A stretch of DNA of 44,910 bases from an uncultured Lachnospiraceae bacterium. GTDB lineage: Bacteria; Bacillota; Clostridia; Lachnospirales; Lachnospiraceae. Position 1 is the stretch's first letter. Every line of letters starts with the position of its first letter. The notes under the pieces are model-generated. The model had not been told where the DNA came from. It saw only the letters and a program-made list of their open reading frames with translations, and made no database searches. The DNA is taken from positions 1-44,910 of the forward strand of contig CAJTTO010000038.1 of the NCBI GenBank assembly GCA_910579275.1, given 5' to 3'. Below are positions 25,785 through 34,805 of this stretch, piece by piece. A program made the translations under genes and the position numbers.

Positions 25785-26014
25785 AGCGTTGCTGGCATTG
25801 TACAACGGTACTGCCGCAGGATATGTATTTTTGTAATAAAATATATCTGGATGTCTGCTTAAACAGCGACTACGGTCCTGCACAGAGATTCTATATAAAA
25901 AGAGGCTACATTCCTGATGGAAAAGGAGTTTATTATGAAGAAAAAATATGTGAAACAGATGCTGTCTGCCGGAATAATGATGAATTGACATTATGTCTGG
26001 TAAAAGAACTGTGA
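25785..26014 (+). pseudogene. Remnant of a second GNAT acetyltransferase
   Basis: After the element, the frame LLALYNGTAAGYVFL (about 25789-25835) looks like a GNAT beta strand. Another frame then gives NKIYLDVCLNSDYGPAQRFY and YIKRGYIPDGKG, a typical GNAT motif B and C-terminus, to a TGA at 26014. The central acetyl-CoA binding motif is missing and the two parts are in different frames. The start is cut off by the repeat. This is a clear broken gene. Confidence 0.65.
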
Positions 26015-26082
26015 ATCGTATCCAAAGGAAACGATGCCGTGAGGGGAGCAACTGGCTGTCATCCCTTCACAGCATCCCCTGC

Positions 26083-27171
26083 TCACGACAATGCCTGTAT
26101 CATATTATCAAATTCTTCCATACTGCGGACAGCATCAAAATCCTCTGCTGCCAGCCACTTATCCCGCACAATCTCGCAAAGTGTTCTGGAATCAGATGTT
26201 TCAAAATCCGTTCTCTCCTTTTTCATTTCGCCGAGAAGCACCGACGAAACACTGTATTTCCCTGGACGCATATCAAACTCCCTCGCAGTCTTTACAACAG
26301 TCTTTAACTCGTCGTACATCGAATCATACTGCTTTAACCGGGCTAACAACGCCGCCATAGTGCAATGGTTTCTTACAGTCCCCCATTCGACAGGTTCTTT
26401 TGCGTCAAAAACAAGTTCCTGCAAGGCAAACAATTTGCGGCATACCTTCAACAACTCTTCATCCGGAAGAAGCCTTTCCCCAAGCAGCAGGTAAATTCCA
26501 TGATGCATCGCTGCATACCCCTCCTGGATTCTGGTGCGGATAAACGGAAGTTTCTCTTCTTCGTCCAGCGCCCACCAAATCTGTGTTTCTTTACAATATT
26601 TCTGGGACGGTAATGTTTCAAAAATTGCCCTGCCTACTGCTCTTCGTCCCATTTCACAATGGTTAAACGCAAGCCTTGCCGCCGCTTCCAGCCTGATATC
26701 CTGATCAGGGCAATACTTCATGATCCGCTCGCCGATCATTGTGATTTCCGAATCATATTTTTTCATATTCTCCTGCCACTCTGGTATGTTTCCATCACTA
26801 TCGCCTGCCAGAAACAATGCATACATAAGCTTGTTCAGCAGCATATAACTATTGGGGTATTCTGCAATGCCATTTCTCGCGACAGCAATACAGTCGTCAA
26901 TTCTTCCCTGACTGACTGCCTCCTGAAACTGTTCCAGATACTTCGCAATCCTCTCTTTCCTGACTGTTTCGTTTATCCCCATCAGACAGTCAACAGTAAC
27001 TCCGAAAAACTCCGCGATGTCTGGCAGCAGCTCTATATCAGGATAGCAGATACCATTCTCCCAACGTGATACAGATTGACAGGATACCCCAAGGATTGCC
27101 GCAAACTCTTCCTGCGTAATATCCTTTTCATGCCGCAGACACCTGATTTTATCTCCAACATTCAGATTCAT
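26083..27171 (-). CDS. Xre-family regulator with helical C-terminal domain
   Basis: This 362-aa protein has an N-terminal Cro/C1-type helix-turn-helix at about residues 6-60 (ITQEEFAAILGVSCQSVSRW). The long C-terminal part is all-helical and repeat-like (for example YLEQFQEAVSQGRIDDCIA), similar to the TPR-like domains in many Firmicutes Xre regulators. Such domains often bind peptides or partner proteins. The ATG at 27171 was chosen because GGAGG lies 10 bases upstream; an earlier in-frame start at 27192 lacks one. It stands alone between the GNAT remnant and LacI gene 2, and its target is unknown. Confidence 0.85.
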   Translation of the reverse strand: MNLNVGDKIRCLRHEKDITQEEFAAILGVSCQSVSRWENGICYPDIELLPDIAEFFGVTVDCLMGINETVRKERIAKYLEQFQEAVSQGRIDDCIAVARNGIAEYPNSYMLLNKLMYALFLAGDSDGNIPEWQENMKKYDSEITMIGERIMKYCPDQDIRLEAAARLAFNHCEMGRRAVGRAIFETLPSQKYCKETQIWWALDEEEKLPFIRTRIQEGYAAMHHGIYLLLGERLLPDEELLKVCRKLFALQELVFDAKEPVEWGTVRNHCTMAALLARLKQYDSMYDELKTVVKTAREFDMRPGKYSVSSVLLGEMKKERTDFETSDSRTLCEIVRDKWLAAEDFDAVRSMEEFDNMIQALS

Positions 27172-27342
27172 TTTTATACTTCCTCCAATCACTCAAACTT
27201 ATTCTTATCGTTTACTGAAAGGTGCGCCTCTTTCTACTGTTCAATTTATCAGATTTTCATGACAGGATCAACCACGCATTGAGTGAGGTTTCCTCACGCA
27301 GCAATTGAAATACAAGCTGCATATTTTTTTCATTTTTTACAT

Positions 27343-27371
27343 TTGACACATTTTATTTTTTACATTATAAT
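27343..27371 (+). promoter_or_regulatory. Consensus sigma-A promoter of the LacI gene duplicate
   Basis: TTGACA (27343-27348), 17 bp, TATAAT (27366-27371). The match to the promoter at 20661-20689 covers the -35, spacer and -10, and extends upstream (TTACATTTGACACATTTT). Both regions thus likely share the same regulator and sites. Confidence 0.8.
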
Positions 27372-27473
27372 GATATAAAACTCAAGAAATTCTCGCATAT
27401 CATGCAGATATGAGAGAAAAACCATCTGGGGAAAATATCAAAATACACTATATTGAGAAAGGATGTGACTTCC

Positions 27474-28544
27474 ATGGCTGACCGTGTCACCATTCAGGAC
27501 ATCGCGGATGAACTGGGCGTCTCGCGCAACACTGTATCCAAAGCAATCAACAATACAGGGCTGCTCGCCGACGCCACCAGGGAACGCGTTTTGAAAAAGG
27601 CGATCGAAATGGGATATAAACAATTCTCCTATATAAATATCTATGGTTCCGGCAAGCCCGAAACCGACCTTACTCCCGCGACAAACAAACGGGAGATTTC
27701 GCTGTTTACGTCCAATTTTATAGGAAGCTCCCACTTTGCCTCCACGATGCTGGACAAATTTCAGCGGGAACTTTCCAGCATGGGTTACAGTTTCACCATG
27801 CACAGACTTCAGGAACATGAGATCAAAAGCCTGTCCCTTCCCGGCTCTTACAATGAAGAACGGACTGCAGGAATCATCTGCATTGAAATGTTTCACAAGG
27901 ACTATTGCCATATGCTCTGCGGGCTCGACATTCCTACACTATTTGTTGATTCACCGGTAGCGGATCTTGATAACCCGATTAAATCGGACTGCCTCTACAT
28001 GGATAACCAGACAGACATAGGCTGTTTTGTGCGCGAGATGATCCGCAGGGGTAAGAAACGAATCGGATTTATCGGCGACATCTCGCACTGCCAGTCTTTT
28101 CATGAGCGCTTTCTGGGGTACCGGAATGCCATGTATCTGTCCGGGCTCTCCTGTCCTGAGGAATACTGCATCACCAAAAACAAAACAGGCGTAAAGGTGC
28201 CCGGATATAATCTATACCGCGAATATATAATGGAGGAGATTCAGAAACGAAAAGAACTGCCAGACGTGTTCATCTGCGCAAACGACTTTATTGCCGTGGA
28301 CGTCATGTCTGTGTTCAAACAGCTGGGAATCCGTGTGCCGCAGGATGTCTACCTGTGCGGGTTTGACGATTCCCCCGAATCGCATGTGACCTCGCCCACA
28401 CTGACCACGATCCATATCCACAGCCAGATTATGGGATTCTCCGCAGTGCACCTGCTTATGTCGCGAATCAAGGAACCGTCACTGAACTTCCGCAGGATTT
28501 ACACAGAAACCAGTCTGATTTACAGAGAGTCAACCGAAGATTAA
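27474..28544 (+). CDS. LacI-family regulator, near-duplicate of regulator 1
   Basis: This 356-aa protein starts MADRVTIQDIADELGVSRNT and is about 85% identical by eye to the product of 20873-21943, with the same length and the same C-terminus (LIYRESTED). The helix-turn-helix is identical, so both probably bind the same operator. Differences concentrate at residues 51-75 and in patches of the sugar-binding core (for example around 230 and 270), which might alter ligand preference. The leader GAAAGGATGTG and promoter are also conserved. No transporter or enzyme gene follows it, so it acts alone or in trans on the sugar locus. Confidence 0.9.
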   Translation: MADRVTIQDIADELGVSRNTVSKAINNTGLLADATRERVLKKAIEMGYKQFSYINIYGSGKPETDLTPATNKREISLFTSNFIGSSHFASTMLDKFQRELSSMGYSFTMHRLQEHEIKSLSLPGSYNEERTAGIICIEMFHKDYCHMLCGLDIPTLFVDSPVADLDNPIKSDCLYMDNQTDIGCFVREMIRRGKKRIGFIGDISHCQSFHERFLGYRNAMYLSGLSCPEEYCITKNKTGVKVPGYNLYREYIMEEIQKRKELPDVFICANDFIAVDVMSVFKQLGIRVPQDVYLCGFDDSPESHVTSPTLTTIHIHSQIMGFSAVHLLMSRIKEPSLNFRRIYTETSLIYRESTED

Positions 28545-28556
28545 AATTTTATAGTT

Positions 28557-28951
28557 TCACATTGCTAAGCCGGTCTGCGCCTCCGCGGGACAGGCACGTT
28601 TCAACAGGGGCACGGTTTTTGCCAGCAGGATTTCCGCATTATATGGCTTTGTGACAAAGGATCACCGCCCAACGTAATACTGTTCAGCTCGTCCATGTCT
28701 GTGGTGCAGCCTGTCACAAAGATAATCGGTACATTGAAAAAACTGCGAATTTGCGAACAAATGGTAAAACCGTTTGTTCGCGGCAGCTTTATATCCAGCA
28801 AAATCAGATGCAGCTGCACAGATTTCATGGTTTGAATCGTAGCAGAAAAGTCCGTGACTGCCGATGCCTCATAGTCGATTCCATTCAGAAGCGCTATAAG
28901 CTCCGCCTGTATTACAGGGTCATCTTCAATTATAAGTATTTTTGACTTCAT
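28557..28951 (-). pseudogene. Response regulator remnant (receiver domain, frameshifted)
   Basis: The frame from 28951 encodes a receiver domain (LIIEDDPVIQ, phospho-acceptor in LILLDIKLPRTNG, then FVTG) up to GGD. A one-base loss near 28654 then shifts the frame. The other frame continues correctly as FVTKPYNAEILLAKTVPLLK to a TGA at 28557. The DNA-binding domain expected after this is absent. The nearby BcrA-like ABC genes are common neighbours of such regulators, so a once complete sensing module may have lost its kinase and effector domain. Confidence 0.7.
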
Positions 28952-29273
28952 CGCACCGCCTTCATTACCGGATGTTGTAGCAATAGTACAGTCTCAAAAA
29001 CCTCTCAACGCAAGAGAAAGAATGCTGGTGACTGGTACGATTACGGAGTCACAGCAGACATAACGGATGACCGAAATTTTTTTCATCAGTGTAAAGTTGA
29101 GGTGTAAATATTGTTTCCGCTGGCGTGGCTGTTCTGGATATCAGGAACACGGACAATATATGCTCTCTGTCCCTTTGGTGTGCCTGATAAGAAGTTTTGC
29201 GGATGCCGGACGGTAAAACACATAAGCGTCCGTTGTCAGCAGTCTCAAAAATGAAAGAAGCAGATAAAAGCTG
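28952..29273. other. Intergenic stretch with no recognised gene
   Basis: I see no supported gene, RNA or repeat element here. The short string CAGTCTCAAAAA occurs twice (about 28991 and 29241), too short to interpret. The region may contain decayed coding sequence of the broken regulator system. Confidence 0.4.
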
Positions 29274-29969
29274 CTATTTTATCTCGGCTTTTCTGAAAAC
29301 AAAATGTGTTGCTGTCAGCGAAATAACTATTATTACTGCTGCAAACACCGCCGACAACACAAGTGTTCTATTATCGCTTGTTTGTGCAAGGCTGAAACAG
29401 GTCAGCCTGAAAACGCTCTTGCTGATGAAATTTCTAAGAATGTTGCAGGATACAAAGCTGAAAACAACCGTTACTGCTATTCCTGATGTAACTTTTTTGA
29501 GGGCAAAAACAATAAACATAACGATACAGATGTTGGCGCATATCTGCATCATGACTACCAGCAGCCAGCCAAAGTGCCTCATGGAAAATATGCTGCTGTC
29601 AAACCTGTATTTCACAGCAAATCCGAGAACCGTTGCAAAAACATAGGTCAAATGAAGCAGCTCTGCCATAATAACGGCTGTAATCGTTCTTGCCATGAAT
29701 ACCGAAAAACGGCTGTATCCTACTTTTATTTCATTATGTATCGTCCGGTTTTGAAAATCATTTCCTGCAAACCATGCTGCAACAAGTGAAATGAGAAACA
29801 TAAAAGATGTATCGCAAACCGATAAAGAAAATACCTTTGCCGTATCCATATATTCGGGGAGTTTAAGCAATCCGAGGAAGAATCCTGCTGCTGCAAGGAC
29901 AGCCGCCGCAAGATACATTATAATAAATCTTTTCGCTTTGTATTTTTCGATCATCAGCTGATTATGCAT
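29274..29969 (-). CDS. ABC-2 type permease of a BcrAB-like transporter
   Basis: This 231-aa protein has six membrane helices with a short cytoplasmic N-terminus (MHNQLMIEKYKAKRFII) and the segment WFAGNDFQNRTIHNEIKVGY, typical of ABC-2 permeases of the bacitracin/lantibiotic-export type. The start at 29969 is supported by GGGAGGTG about 7 bases upstream and gives an 8-bp overlap with the ATPase gene. It should form the membrane channel for that ATPase. The substrate is unknown; antimicrobial-peptide resistance is the usual role of such pairs. Confidence 0.8.
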   Translation of the reverse strand: MHNQLMIEKYKAKRFIIMYLAAAVLAAAGFFLGLLKLPEYMDTAKVFSLSVCDTSFMFLISLVAAWFAGNDFQNRTIHNEIKVGYSRFSVFMARTITAVIMAELLHLTYVFATVLGFAVKYRFDSSIFSMRHFGWLLVVMMQICANICIVMFIVFALKKVTSGIAVTVVFSFVSCNILRNFISKSVFRLTCFSLAQTSDNRTLVLSAVFAAVIIVISLTATHFVFRKAEIK

Positions 29970-30885
29970 CGTTGTCACCTCCCGTGATGCCAAGAAAGTA
30001 TTCTTCAAGGCTTTGCTCTGTAACTGAAAATTCCTTAGTGACAATATGGTTCTCCATGAGAAGCCTTGCTATGCCCTCTGCCCTGTCGGTATGCGAGAAC
30101 AGGTGCAGTGTCTCATCATCAATGGCAGTGTATTCCGCATCAATAAACGCATCCTCAATGACGGTTATGCATTTCGGCAGATCGGAGGTCTTTATCTTTA
30201 TGTACTGCCGGCACTTTTCGTCAAGCTCATCATGGGTGAGCGACTCGATTATCTTCCCCTTGTGGATAATATAATAATCAGTGGCAAGCAGATATAGCTC
30301 ATTAAGGATATGGCTTGATATGAACAGCGTCATATCATCTTCCTCATTCAGCTTTTTAAGCAGGCTGCGCAGTTCAGATATGTTTTTCGGGTCAAGTCCG
30401 TTTATCGGCTCATCGAGGATAAGCAGCCTCGGCCTGCCGACAAGAGCCATTGCTATGCTGAACCTCTGCTTCATACCCATAGAGAACTTTCTTACCTTCT
30501 TATCCTTCACCTCCGTCAGCCCCACTATTCCCAGCAGCTTACCGCATATTTCCTTGTCGGGATTGCCGATAAGGATACGCTGTAATTCAAGATTACGGTA
30601 AGCAGAGTATTCCGGATAAAGGGCAGGAGCTTCAATGGTGCTGCCAATATTCCGGCGCACTTTCAGTATGTCTGACGGTGCGCTCTTCCCGAACAGCGAA
30701 AAGGTACCGCTTGTCGGATAAAGCAGCCCCGTCAGCACTTTCATCAATGTGGTCTTGCCTGCGCCGTTCTCACCGATAAAGCCGTAGATATGCTTATTTT
30801 TGAGACTGATGCTCACATCATCAAGAGCAGGAAAATTGCCGTATTTCACGGATATTCCGTGTGTTTGCAGAATTATGTTTTCCAT
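29962..30885 (-). CDS. ABC transporter ATPase, BcrA-like
   Basis: This 307-aa protein has Walker A GENGAGKT (38-45), the signature FSMGMKQRFS, Walker B LLILDEP and the H-loop (FISSHIL). The roughly 80-residue C-terminal extension after the nucleotide-binding domain is typical of BcrA/DrrA-type export ATPases. The start at 30885 is preferred because GGAGG lies 8 bases upstream; an earlier in-frame ATG is at 30936. It is the first gene of a two-gene operon with the ABC-2 permease. Confidence 0.9.
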   Translation of the reverse strand: MENIILQTHGISVKYGNFPALDDVSISLKNKHIYGFIGENGAGKTTLMKVLTGLLYPTSGTFSLFGKSAPSDILKVRRNIGSTIEAPALYPEYSAYRNLELQRILIGNPDKEICGKLLGIVGLTEVKDKKVRKFSMGMKQRFSIAMALVGRPRLLILDEPINGLDPKNISELRSLLKKLNEEDDMTLFISSHILNELYLLATDYYIIHKGKIIESLTHDELDEKCRQYIKIKTSDLPKCITVIEDAFIDAEYTAIDDETLHLFSHTDRAEGIARLLMENHIVTKEFSVTEQSLEEYFLGITGGDNDA

Positions 30886-30995
30886 TTTGTAAACCTCCAT
30901 TCTTGCACGCTTATACCTCTTTATGTTAGCAGGCATTTAACAGCTCTGCGAATATGTCCATAATCGGTAGGTTTTTGTCCACGAAAAAGTATAGT

Positions 30996-31190
30996 TTACA
31001 AGGGACTACACAGGGGAACGGCGGTAATCATCAAGTCCACCACCCGCCGCTTGTCGTCAAAGGATACATTCTCCCATGTGTCGAGATAGCCGGAAATCTG
31101 GCTGACCTGTTCCGGGCTGATGGCTTCCACCGTCAACTCCGCTATCCGGGTAAGAAGTTCCTGCTTGCGCCCGTCCAGTTCGGCTATCTT
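30996..31190 (-). pseudogene. Serine recombinase C-terminal remnant
   Basis: The frame ends at a TAA at 30996-30998 and reads KIAELDGRKQELL...AELTVEAISPEQVSQISGYL and WENVSFDDKRRVVD, the C-terminal end of large serine recombinases found in Tn1549-like and related integrative elements. The catalytic N-terminal domain and the zinc-ribbon part are absent. The 5' end is fused to another remnant in a different frame. It marks the site of a lost mobile element. Confidence 0.6.
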
Positions 31191-31725
31191 TTATAATTCT
31201 CCAGAGCAAAATCCCGCCATCAGGCTCTATTTTGCACCCAAAGAGTTCTACTGTTATTATTACTCCATTCTGCCCTGTCGAAATTGATTCTGCTGCCAGC
31301 CTTCCCCCTGCCTCAAATGCCTTCCGGCATTGCTCTGGGAAGACTGTTTCTCGTCTCACTTTTCTGTCCTCCGCATTGAACATTGTCCAGTTGAACTGGC
31401 CATAATCAGAAACCTGCATTGTTTCCCCAACCGCCAGTATTTCTGTCGGCCCCTAGTACAGCGTTTTCTTAATCCCCATATACTTAGTGCTTGATATTTT
31501 CGTCAGCGCAAGGCGGAGGAAGGAGGCAATGCGGTGGCATTGTTGACTGACGACAACGCGGCGATGGCGTAAATAGCGAGTGCTAAGTGTATGAGGGATT
31601 AGGAAATGCTGTACTAGGTTACTGCCATCTGGTGTATTGCTTGTCATGATAAGCAGCACTGGAATTCTATGGTCATTGTAGCTTTGTGCCTCCCCGCACT
31701 GATATGGAACAAGGGAACCGAACAT
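31191..31725 (-). pseudogene. Integrative-element gene interrupted by a miniature element
   Basis: Two pieces flank the repeat element at 31453-31617. The upstream piece (31725-31618) reads MFGSLVPYQCGEAQSYNDHR to NTPDGSN. The downstream piece (31452-31191) resumes in the same frame with GPTEILAVGETMQVSDYGQF and runs to GGILLWRIIKDS. Removing the 165-bp element restores one continuous reading frame. I recall similar small proteins in conjugative transposons but cannot name the family. The 3' end is fused to the serine recombinase remnant in a different frame. Confidence 0.6.
31453..31617. mobile_element. Miniature inverted-repeat element, copy 2
   Basis: This 165-bp element has ends CTAGTACAGCGTTTTC (left) and GAAATGCTGTACTAG (right), with imperfect inverted repeats extending about 40 bp. 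It lies in the opposite orientation to copies 1 and 3, judged by the core (31515-31560). Its length is a multiple of three, and it adds a stop (TAG) to the interrupted minus-strand frame at its very end. No target duplication flanks it. Confidence 0.85.
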
Positions 31726-31734
31726 GAAGTGTTA

Positions 31735-32379
31735 CTATGAATCACGCCTTGACAATCTTCCATGATCCATTTCATACACCTCGTCACATAAAATTTCTAT
31801 ATCTTCTTTATTATGGCTTGCCAGTATTATTGTTTTTCCCTCATCCCGCAGGCCTGTCAAAATTCCCCGTACCTCGTCTACGCCCTGATTGTCCAGACTA
31901 TTCATCGGCTCGTCCAGAATCAGTATCTCCGGATTTTCCATGATGGCCTGGGCTATGCCCAGACGCTGTTTCATTCCCAGCGAATATTTCCCAACCTTTT
32001 TACGGCTGTCCGGGTCAAGTCCTACTTTCACCATGCTCTCCCTGATTTCCTCTTTGCCGATTACATTGCGTATACCTGCCAGATATGCGAGGTTCTTAAA
32101 TCCTGTATATCCCTTTAAGAATCCGGGATTTTCTATGATAATCCCTATATTTTCCGCAAAGTCCGTATCCTTTCCGATTTCTTTTCCGCTTACGATGACT
32201 CTCCCGGCAGTGGGTTTTAAATAACCCGTTATAAGTTTGAACAAAACAGTCTTTCCAGAACCGTTTCTCCCGACAATTCCATAAATTTTCCCTCTCCCAA
32301 TGCTCAGATTCACATTTTCAAGAGCGGTAACATCTCCGAATTTTTTCGTTAAATTTTCTATTTCGATAATCTCTGCCAT
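31735..32379 (-). CDS. ABC transporter ATPase of a three-membrane-protein system
   Basis: This 214-aa protein has Walker A GRNGSGKT (37-44), signature YSLGMKQRLG, Walker B EILILDEP and H-loop ILASHNKED. It has no long C-terminal extension, so it is short for the family; the C-terminus (DHGRLSRRDS) lies 9 bp before the remnant at 31725 and may have been altered by that event. AGGAAAGG lies before the ATG. It follows three membrane protein genes and a lipoprotein gene in the same direction, and should power them. The substrate is unknown. Confidence 0.85.
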   Translation of the reverse strand: MAEIIEIENLTKKFGDVTALENVNLSIGRGKIYGIVGRNGSGKTVLFKLITGYLKPTAGRVIVSGKEIGKDTDFAENIGIIIENPGFLKGYTGFKNLAYLAGIRNVIGKEEIRESMVKVGLDPDSRKKVGKYSLGMKQRLGIAQAIMENPEILILDEPMNSLDNQGVDEVRGILTGLRDEGKTIILASHNKEDIEILCDEVYEMDHGRLSRRDS

Positions 32380-32450
32380 GCGAAAGACCTTTCCTTTCTG
32401 ATTATAGTTTCAAAAATACACCGTTTCAGATTGCCAACCGTCTTTCCGTT

Positions 32451-33101
32451 TTAAAAGCATACGATTGATTTTTGTACGGCTTTCTTTAACAAAATCCCCC
32501 CTGCCAGATAGGCAAGCATAATCAATACCCCCTCTGTTATCAGGGAAGGCAGCACGGAAACTCCCCCCTCACCATAATACCATTTGCTCTGGAAATACAT
32601 CCCCCACATTCCAAACATGAACCGGGCTGCTCTCATAGATGCAAACCCCGCCAGAAACGTACCTCCTTCCAGCAATATCAGGATTGCCGGCGCAGACTTT
32701 CCAAGGCCGGACACATCCAGCAAAAGCAGAAAAGATAAAATAGTAGTCATATGAGCAATCCATAGAACGAACACCTTCCAAACCTCATCGAGGATTCCAC
32801 CTGCATTCACAATATCAACAGCCACTGCAATGAGGAACAAAACTGCCGCCAACGCTATGCCGTATAGCAGACTTCTGCCAAATTTATATCTCCACCATAT
32901 TCTCATAGCTTCATAGCGGTAACACGAAAGCCGCTCTATGTTCCTCCGTTTTTCAAGCCGGACTCCCTCCGCCAGCAGACAGATGCCAATGGGCAAAAAC
33001 CATCTTGCAAGCTCATACAACACTTTATCATAATCAACCGCCCAGCTTAAGCCGTCCTGTGAAACGCCGCCAAAAAACTGAAAAACAATGCTCTGATCCA
33101 T
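32451..33101 (-). CDS. ABC-2-like membrane protein 3
   Basis: This 216-aa protein has about five membrane helices and a positively charged region RLEKRRNIERLSCYRYEAMR after the first. I recognise no named family, but its position just before the ABC ATPase gene suggests a permease subunit. The start at 33101 follows GGGAGGTG; a TTG one codon earlier is possible. The 75-bp gap on its upstream side carries no gene. Confidence 0.7.
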   Translation of the reverse strand: MDQSIVFQFFGGVSQDGLSWAVDYDKVLYELARWFLPIGICLLAEGVRLEKRRNIERLSCYRYEAMRIWWRYKFGRSLLYGIALAAVLFLIAVAVDIVNAGGILDEVWKVFVLWIAHMTTILSFLLLLDVSGLGKSAPAILILLEGGTFLAGFASMRAARFMFGMWGMYFQSKWYYGEGGVSVLPSLITEGVLIMLAYLAGGILLKKAVQKSIVCF

Positions 33102-33176
33102 CAATACACCTCCCTATGCTCTCATACCGCCGCCGGAATCCCACCGCCCCTGTGCTCCCGTGAATTTTCCCGGTGC

Positions 33177-34001
33177 CTATCTGACCTGAATGTCCACTCT
33201 CTCTATAGCGGCCAGGGAGACCAGCCCCATAGCGAAAATGAACCCGCACATCATACCGGGATACCGCCAATGACTGCCTGCACCGTCCACATAATATACC
33301 GGACTCTGATGCAGTCCGGCAGTAAAGGACAAGACAGCGCCTCCTAAATGCACTGCCGCCACTGCCATAAGTCCCCAGAAACCACCAAGTACCAGGTTGC
33401 AGACATACAGAAGGACTCCAAGGAAAGCAATATAGCAGAACAGGTACAAAAAAGTAATACCAAACGCCTGTAACACTGTCATGTGCTTCATCATCGCCGC
33501 ACCTTCAAAGAAAACGCGATATTTTTCCGCGATGGCGCCGGAGGCATTGGCCGCCAGCAAATAGACAGGACTGCTCCAAAGCCTTCCGAAAAAGCCACAG
33601 GGAATCCCGGCTGCAACGGAACCTACCGCAAGACAGCCTGAATACGCAAATGCCTGAGTCAAAACATATAACAACATTCCCATATTCCAACCCCGTCTCC
33701 CGCTGCGATACAGGAGCATATAAGTATTTCTCCTGATAAAAGGCGCATCCGCAATGATGAGCAGATACCCCAGCACCCAGAATCTGCCTGCGATGCCCTG
33801 ATTCTCCATGACAATAAATGCCTCAAAGATGTTGACAGGTTCTTTGATATCCATTGCATATCCGAAAAAATCGTTTAACGCCAGCGCCAGAAATGTCATT
33901 CCCAGCAGGTATCCCATTATCACCCTGATGCTGCCCATTTCCTGCCGTAAAGTGCCAAAGGCAATTCTGACCGCCATGGGAATCCTTCTCACTTTACGCA
34001 T
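33177..34001 (-). CDS. ABC-2-like membrane protein 2
   Basis: This 274-aa protein has six or more membrane helices. The N-terminus MRKVRRIPMAVRIAFGTLRQ is followed by GSIRVIMGYLLGMTFLALAL. The start at 34001 was chosen because GGAGG lies 7 bases upstream; longer frames extend into the previous gene. It overlaps that gene by 8 bp. With the neighbouring two proteins it probably forms the membrane part of one ABC transporter. Function unknown. Confidence 0.7.
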   Translation of the reverse strand: MRKVRRIPMAVRIAFGTLRQEMGSIRVIMGYLLGMTFLALALNDFFGYAMDIKEPVNIFEAFIVMENQGIAGRFWVLGYLLIIADAPFIRRNTYMLLYRSGRRGWNMGMLLYVLTQAFAYSGCLAVGSVAAGIPCGFFGRLWSSPVYLLAANASGAIAEKYRVFFEGAAMMKHMTVLQAFGITFLYLFCYIAFLGVLLYVCNLVLGGFWGLMAVAAVHLGGAVLSFTAGLHQSPVYYVDGAGSHWRYPGMMCGFIFAMGLVSLAAIERVDIQVR

Positions 34002-34788
34002 CCCGGCACCTCCTCTTAAATCCCGCCATGGATGCGGCTGCGGCTGCCAGAAGCCAGACACACTCCAGTTCCACTGACAGCAAATGCCCTGCATCATCCC
34101 CGCGCACTAACACGGCAGGATTCAGACCGTTTGGCATCAAAATATAAAGGGACTCATACAGGACAAAAGGCGCGACCAACGCCACATACTGATTTGGCAT
34201 CCATACTGCAAATGCCAGTCCCACCAATGCCCATGCGGCTCCGAACAGAAATCCCAGCAGTACCTTGAGAGCCACCATCACACCAATCCCATAGGTCATA
34301 CCGATCTTTGCCATTTCAATATCCTCCGGAATCTTCAAAACGTTCACCCCTGAAGCATCCAGTCCCAATGAATTCATATCAGCCAGTCCCGGCATCTCTA
34401 AAGCAACAGCCAAAAGGCATATAAAAAGATAGGGCAATGCAACGACCGTCCCGCCCGACATCGCCACACTGATAACCCTCACCGCTGCAAATTTCTGCGG
34501 TTTCATCCGGGCAAGAATCAGTCTGTAATATCCGCTTTCATACTCCCTGCAAAATTGAGACGCATACCCCAGCACCGGAAACACGGGCAGAAACACAGTA
34601 AAGCCCGATACCGCCAGTATATTCACAATGGCATAATAGGGACTCCCCGAATGGAGCGATTCCGTAACAAAATTATAGGTAAGCAGCGCCCCAAGTCCGA
34701 AACATCCTGCAAAAAATCCCGGATTGGAAAAGCTTCTCTTCATATCCTCCCTTAAAAACTTCATATCCATGCCCTCTGCGCCTTCCAT
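33994..34788 (-). CDS. ABC-2-like membrane protein 1
   Basis: This 264-aa protein has about six membrane helices. The segment ASQFCREYESGYYRLILARM before the third helix is the cytoplasmic loop typical of ABC-2 permeases (compare EYxSG). The RBS is weak (GGAAG), and an in-frame ATG seven codons later (34770) has a GGAAGG upstream, so the start is uncertain. It lies 17 bp after the lipoprotein gene in the same operon. Confidence 0.7.
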   Translation of the reverse strand: MEGAEGMDMKFLREDMKRSFSNPGFFAGCFGLGALLTYNFVTESLHSGSPYYAIVNILAVSGFTVFLPVFPVLGYASQFCREYESGYYRLILARMKPQKFAAVRVISVAMSGGTVVALPYLFICLLAVALEMPGLADMNSLGLDASGVNVLKIPEDIEMAKIGMTYGIGVMVALKVLLGFLFGAAWALVGLAFAVWMPNQYVALVAPFVLYESLYILMPNGLNPAVLVRGDDAGHLLSVELECVWLLAAAAASMAGFKRRCRDA

Positions 34789-34805
34789 TCATACTTCCAC
34801 TATTC

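Noticed and set aside
29028..29108. Frame reading NAGDWYDYG resembling an RHS-repeat core
   Set aside because: Too short and stops quickly after; the flanks show no RHS repeats.
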